Shown piece after piece: positions 12,535-15,405 of a stretch of DNA of 15,405 bases (positions within the stretch are counted from its first letter, which is position 1; the number at the start of each line of letters is the position of its first letter). This DNA is from Methanomassiliicoccus sp. UBA6 (GTDB lineage: Archaea > Thermoplasmatota > Thermoplasmata > Methanomassiliicoccales > Methanomassiliicoccaceae): NCBI GenBank assembly GCA_002508545.1, contig DAVH01000068.1:196-15600 (forward strand), read 5' to 3'. The notes beneath the pieces were generated by a model, which worked only from the letters and a program-made list of their open reading frames with translations, was not told the origin of the DNA and ran no database searches. Made by a program: the position numbers and the translations under genes.

Positions 12535-13755
12535 TTATCCCTTCCTAAGGCGGGGAAGGCGCTCCCGGAGGCGGGCCAGGAACATCCTCGCCCGGCTCGA
12601 CTGCTTGGTCACCAGCATGCCTCCGAAGAGGAGAGGCATGGCGATCGCGCACGCACCGCCGAGTGGGCAAGAGCCGCAGCCTATGGAGGCGCAGGGGCCG
12701 GTCACGACCGCCGCCACCGGCGCGGTCGAGGAGGCCAGGGCGAACGTCCCCACCGACCGGATCCGGCCCACGAGGTCCTTCACCGCGTCGCCGATCTTCT
12801 GCCCGGCGCGGCCGAACGAGCCATTGTACGCCTTGAACGAGCAGTTGTGCACGCACTCCCGGCAGCCCATGCACAGCGACGGCTCGACCTTTCGGTCCAG
12901 GCCGATCGCCCACATGGGGCAGCTGACCTCGCAGCGCCGGCAGTGGCGGCACTTGCCCTCATCGAACTTGATGTGGTACAGGCCGAGCCGGGAGCCCAGC
13001 GCGTGGGACAGGCCGGACAGCGCTCCCAGGGGGCAGAAGAACATGCACCACCCGCGGCCTCCGACCATCAGCACGCCGCCGAGCACCAGCCAGGTAAACA
13101 GGGTCAGCAGCAGGCCGGTGTTCCAGTAGGCCGCCGGCGCGGCGCCGGTGAACAACCCCAGGGACACGTACTCCAGGATGGAGGACGAGCAATACCTGCC
13201 CAGGTCCACGCCGTAGGTGCACTGGGCCGCTTGCCCGCCGGCCGCCCACCCCATGATTATGAACCCCGCCAAGAAGCCGTAGCGCAGGCTGGCGGTGATC
13301 CTGGTGTCCTTGATGCGCATGCGGTACTTGGCCGGCAGCGGGACCACCCGGCTGACGAACTCGCTGACCGCACCCACCGGGCACAGCCGGCCGCAGAACA
13401 GCGGGCCGAAGACCAGGGCGACGGCGAGCACGCCGATGACGAACGCCGCGGCTATAGGTCCGACGGTCGCGGCCGACCCACCGGTCAGCCACTCCAGCGG
13501 GAGCCGGTAGCAGATGGCATGGATCGTCGCGGCCGCATCGGTCCCGGTGAGGCCGAAGGCGAACCAGGTGAACACCGCGAACGGGGCCACGAAGAGGAAG
13601 AACCCGAGAGCGAGACCCAGGTAGCGCTCGTAATTGTTCTTCACGGTCTTGGGCATCCGCGAAGGCAGCGTTCTGAGAAGGGAGAGGGAAATATCCTTGC
13701 CGCGGAGATTCTTCAGTCCATCGGGCACGTTCAGTTTTGGCACTTTCAAAGCCAT
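12535..13755 (-). CDS. NapH/NosR-like polytopic membrane protein with two 4Fe-4S clusters
   Basis: A 406-residue protein with several helices (about 46-70, 98-118, 155-175, 195-232) and cysteine motifs of the NapH/NosR/CcoG group: CGRLCP at 121-126 and CMFFCP at 237-242 on membrane loops, then a two-cluster ferredoxin domain, C269-C272-C275-C279 (ending CP) and C295-C298-C301-C305 (CS in place of CP). Such proteins pass electrons between membrane carriers and other redox partners. A C-terminal extra cluster of cysteines, CASIGCGSCPLGGAC at 355-369, is not part of the usual architecture that I know. The ATG at 13755 follows AGGA and overlaps the upstream gene's last 10 nt, so translation is probably coupled; an upstream in-frame start at 13839 is less likely. 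With ccmF next door it may supply electrons to heme or thiol chemistry; the exact role is inferred. Confidence 0.82.
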   Translation of the reverse strand: MALKVPKLNVPDGLKNLRGKDISLSLLRTLPSRMPKTVKNNYERYLGLALGFFLFVAPFAVFTWFAFGLTGTDAAATIHAICYRLPLEWLTGGSAATVGPIAAAFVIGVLAVALVFGPLFCGRLCPVGAVSEFVSRVVPLPAKYRMRIKDTRITASLRYGFLAGFIIMGWAAGGQAAQCTYGVDLGRYCSSSILEYVSLGLFTGAAPAAYWNTGLLLTLFTWLVLGGVLMVGGRGWCMFFCPLGALSGLSHALGSRLGLYHIKFDEGKCRHCRRCEVSCPMWAIGLDRKVEPSLCMGCRECVHNCSFKAYNGSFGRAGQKIGDAVKDLVGRIRSVGTFALASSTAPVAAVVTGPCASIGCGSCPLGGACAIAMPLLFGGMLVTKQSSRARMFLARLRERLPRLRKG

Positions 13756-14660
13756 TTCTTCCTGCTCCTGAGCCCGTGCGTTCCCACCAAGAGCATGCAC
13801 CCAACTATGGCCAGGAAGACCACGTCGGTGGGTATCCACTCGGACTGTTGGACCGACAAGACAAGCGCTCCGCGGTTGTCAACGGTGAAGTTGACCTCCT
13901 CGGATATGGACTTCCCGTCGCTCGAGGTCGCGATGACCTCTATCTTGTGGTCCCCGTCGTTCAGAATCGAGGTATCGATAGTATAGGTGAGCGGCTTGCC
14001 GTCGCCGGTGGTGATAAGCTTGCCGTCGATCAGCAGCTGGGTGGCGGTGATGTTCTCGCCGTCGATCAGGGTGTCGACGGTCACGTTGCCGGCGATGGTG
14101 GAACCGTTGGCCGGGGTCTGGATGGCCACGAAGGCCGAGCCGTCCTTGGCCGCCTTAACGGCGAACGACAGGCCGGCGCTGTAGTCCTTGTAGTACCCTA
14201 TCCCGTTGACGCTGTTCTCCATCCTTGCGTACAGGGAATAGGTTCCCGGGCTGTCCGGCGCCTTCAAGGTCCAGGTGAAGGTCGCGCTGCCGCTGTATGA
14301 GGGCACCTCGTTGTAGTTGACCGCGGTGCCGAAGGTGTCGGACACGATTGTCCACCCGTTCTGGGCGGGCATCGTCCTGCTACCGCTCAGCTTTGACAAT
14401 ATCATGACGCCAAGGGGCTTGTTGACGGTCTCCCCGCCGGTGACGGTCACCGTCACGGTGACCTCCTCCCCGGGCGTGAGCACGTTGGATGATGCGGCCA
14501 TGCTTACGGTGGCAGAACTTACTGTACCATGGCAGCTGCAATCACCCGCCTGATAGTTGCTGTTGCCTCCTCCTCCGGTCCACCCGGAAGCGGGGGCCAT
14601 GAGCAACACCAAGAGGAAAGCCGTGGCGGCCAGCATCATATAGAGCGGTCGTCTGCTCAA
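13746..14660 (-). CDS. Secreted membrane-anchored protein with CSCH motif and Ig-like domain
   Basis: A 304-residue protein. Residues 1-26 are a signal peptide (MSRRPLYMMLAATAF then a Leu/Val run and APASG). A Gly/Asn-rich segment leads to DCSCHG, with C41, C43 and H44. Residues 58-168 are a beta-rich domain starting VLTPGEEVTVTVTVTGG, similar in layout to 'choice-of-anchor V'/Reeler-like domains, which usually carry CxxCH ahead of them. Residues 178-260 are a bacterial Ig-like domain (PANGSTIAGNVTVDTLIDG, LLIDGKLI, DGDHKIEVIA). A final helix at 278-294 with RSRKKWL anchors it. The start is uncertain: I chose TTG at 14660, 33 nt after a TATTAA box; the frame is open to 14822 but the extra residues look noncoding. 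It heads the ccmF operon, so heme binding at the CSCH is a fair guess, not shown. Confidence 0.72.
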   Translation of the reverse strand: MSRRPLYMMLAATAFLLVLLMAPASGWTGGGGNSNYQAGDCSCHGTVSSATVSMAASSNVLTPGEEVTVTVTVTGGETVNKPLGVMILSKLSGSRTMPAQNGWTIVSDTFGTAVNYNEVPSYSGSATFTWTLKAPDSPGTYSLYARMENSVNGIGYYKDYSAGLSFAVKAAKDGSAFVAIQTPANGSTIAGNVTVDTLIDGENITATQLLIDGKLITTGDGKPLTYTIDTSILNDGDHKIEVIATSSDGKSISEEVNFTVDNRGALVLSVQQSEWIPTDVVFLAIVGCMLLVGTHGLRSRKKWL

Positions 14661-14716
14661 AGCAAATCTAATCTGGGAGAAGGCATAGACTATTAACCCT
14701 TTTCGCGTTATTATCG

Positions 14717-14726
14717 GAATCGATTC
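14717..14726. promoter_or_regulatory. Palindrome GAATCGATTC upstream of the ccmF operon TATA box
   Basis: A perfect 10-nt palindrome about 20 nt upstream (minus-strand sense) of TTAATA at 14691-14696, a position suited to an archaeal activator or a factor acting near BRE. A function is inferred only from position. Confidence 0.35.
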
Positions 14727-14957
14727 TACATTATGACCACCCTGGCAGTGGCCGTCCTGGCCTGCCGCGGCCTGTTCGGCTCTCTGGACCCTCCCGGACG
14801 ATAGCTGGCCTGGCCCGCTCATGAACCGCCCTGCGAGCGCCGCCCTTTCGCATCCAGATGAAATACCGCTCCCGACGCCAAAACGGACGAGATGGGATGG
14901 CGGCGATTCATCACGTCCTTCATTTCGCGATTAATGGAATCATGGAAGATAATGCAG

Positions 14958-14970
14958 AAATAAAAAATAG
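14958..14970 (+). promoter_or_regulatory. AT-rich promoter of the DUF4430-like gene
   Basis: AAATAAAAAATAG, about 40-50 nt ahead of the ATG at 15009, predicts transcription from about 14990 and a short leader holding the GGGAG ribosome-binding sequence (15000-15004). Confidence 0.45.
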
Positions 14971-15008
14971 TATGAAAATTAGTTGTCGGCCCCATGGATG
15001 GGAGTCCG

Positions 15009-15405
15009 ATGACCGGACCGGGCAGAGCCAGATCGAAAGGATTAGCCGCGGCTGTCCTATGCCTCGTCCTGATCTCCGTCACCGCGAGCGGGGCCGTCTC
15101 GGCCGCGGACACGGCGGACACCTGCGCCTTCCTGCTCGACTTCGGCAACGGGCGCACGGAGTGGGTCGATGTCCCGGTGACCCCCGGCATGACCGGTTTC
15201 GACGTGTTCATGACCGTCACCGAGACCCTAGGGCTCAGCGAGACCCACACCTACGATCCGACCTACGGGTACACCATCCAGAGCATCGACGGCTACGCCG
15301 GCAGCTACAACTTCTCCAACCCCCGCCAGCCCTTCGATTTCTGGCGCATATGGCTCTGGGACGACGATGCGGACGAGTGGTACTTCTCCGACCACCTGCT
15401 GAACA
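15009..15405 (+). CDS. Secreted DUF4430-like protein, N-terminal part
   Basis: The first 132 residues are present and the frame is open at the right edge. Residues 1-33 are a signal peptide (basic MTGPGRARSK, then a hydrophobic run ending SGAVSA). The mature part has FLLDFGNGRTEWVDVPV, TPGMTGFDVFMTVTETLG, then YGYTIQSIDGYAG and FDFWRIWLWDDDADEWYFS, the order of landmarks in DUF4430/transcobalamin-like beta domains: a strand pair, a 't.fdvf' helix, a central 'I.gI.G' strand and an aromatic W..W segment. I chose the ATG at 15009 with GGGAG 4 nt upstream; an in-frame ATG at 14994 is possible. DUF4430 domains are known on surface proteins and next to cobalamin-binding domains; ligand and role here are unknown because the C-terminal half is missing. 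Confidence 0.72.
   Translation, partial: MTGPGRARSKGLAAAVLCLVLISVTASGAVSAADTADTCAFLLDFGNGRTEWVDVPVTPGMTGFDVFMTVTETLGLSETHTYDPTYGYTIQSIDGYAGSYNFSNPRQPFDFWRIWLWDDDADEWYFSDHLLN

Larger units (their letters stand above)
14661..15008. other. Divergent promoter region between the ccmF operon and the DUF4430-like gene
   Basis: A 348-nt spacer. On the minus strand, TTAATA (14691-14696) is a TATA candidate for the ccmF operon, with the 10-nt palindrome GAATCGATTC at 14717-14726 about 20 nt upstream of it. On the plus strand AAATAAAAAATAG (14958-14970) is a TATA candidate for the right-edge gene. The GC-rich middle (14730-14900) shows no gene or repeat that I can support. Confidence 0.5.

Noticed and set aside
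13756..13839. Upstream start of the NapH-like gene at 13839
   Set aside because: It would overlap the previous gene by 94 nt; the ATG at 13755 has AGGA and gives a normal short coupling overlap.
14661..14822. N-terminal extension of the CSCH protein
   Set aside because: The 54 additional residues would put a polar Gln/Gly-rich stretch before the signal peptide and cover the presumed promoter.
1..15405. CRISPR array, insertion sequence, prophage or toxin-antitoxin pair
   Set aside because: No regularly spaced repeats, transposase or integrase motifs, or small paired genes of that kind were seen on either strand.

Overview
The window reads as a GC-rich archaeal chromosome segment, most likely from the Thermoplasmatota and possibly near the Methanomassiliicoccales. 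The reasons are a double-HTH Lrp/AsnC regulator of archaeal type, a RamA-type corrinoid activase, archaeal sensor kinases with a compact HisKA/HATPase core, and TATA-like boxes placed 25-30 nt ahead of several starts, some of which look leaderless. The lineage is an inference from gene content. No rRNA, tRNA, insertion sequence, integrase or CRISPR array is visible.

Left part (1-3956): the start of an ABC transporter ATPase runs off the left edge on the minus strand, followed upstream by an Lrp/AsnC regulator on the same strand. On the plus strand lie a GrpB/UPF0157 protein, a six-helix SatP/YaaH-like membrane protein, and a secreted thioredoxin domain fused to a CcdA/DsbD-type membrane electron carrier, which has its own clear TATA box.

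Middle (4134-8180): two sensor histidine kinases face each other tail to tail. Their catalytic cores are closely related but their sensor halves differ (3-4 TM plus two PAS domains, against MASE3 plus one PAS). A palindrome-rich 344-nt spacer (8181-8524) follows, then a small zinc-ribbon protein that diverges from ramA. The ramA promoter carries a near-perfect 20-nt inverted repeat directly downstream of its TATA box, and a strong Shine-Dalgarno sequence fixes its start at a TTG codon.

Right part (10558-14660, minus strand): a three-gene operon encodes a secreted membrane-anchored protein with a CSCH motif, a NapH-like polytopic iron-sulfur protein, and CcmF, the cytochrome c heme ligation subunit, with all four expected histidines. 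The first two genes overlap by 10 nt and the last two are 30 nt apart. With the Trx-CcdA fusion at 2691 this points to thiol reduction and covalent heme attachment outside the membrane. CcmA, B, C and E are not in the window. A secreted DUF4430-like protein diverges from this operon and runs off the right edge.

The points most worth following are the CXCH motif beside ccmF, c-type heme machinery in the same neighbourhood as a corrinoid activase, the ramA operator, and TAG stop codons in three genes of an organism whose RamA would fit a pyrrolysine-using methylamine pathway.
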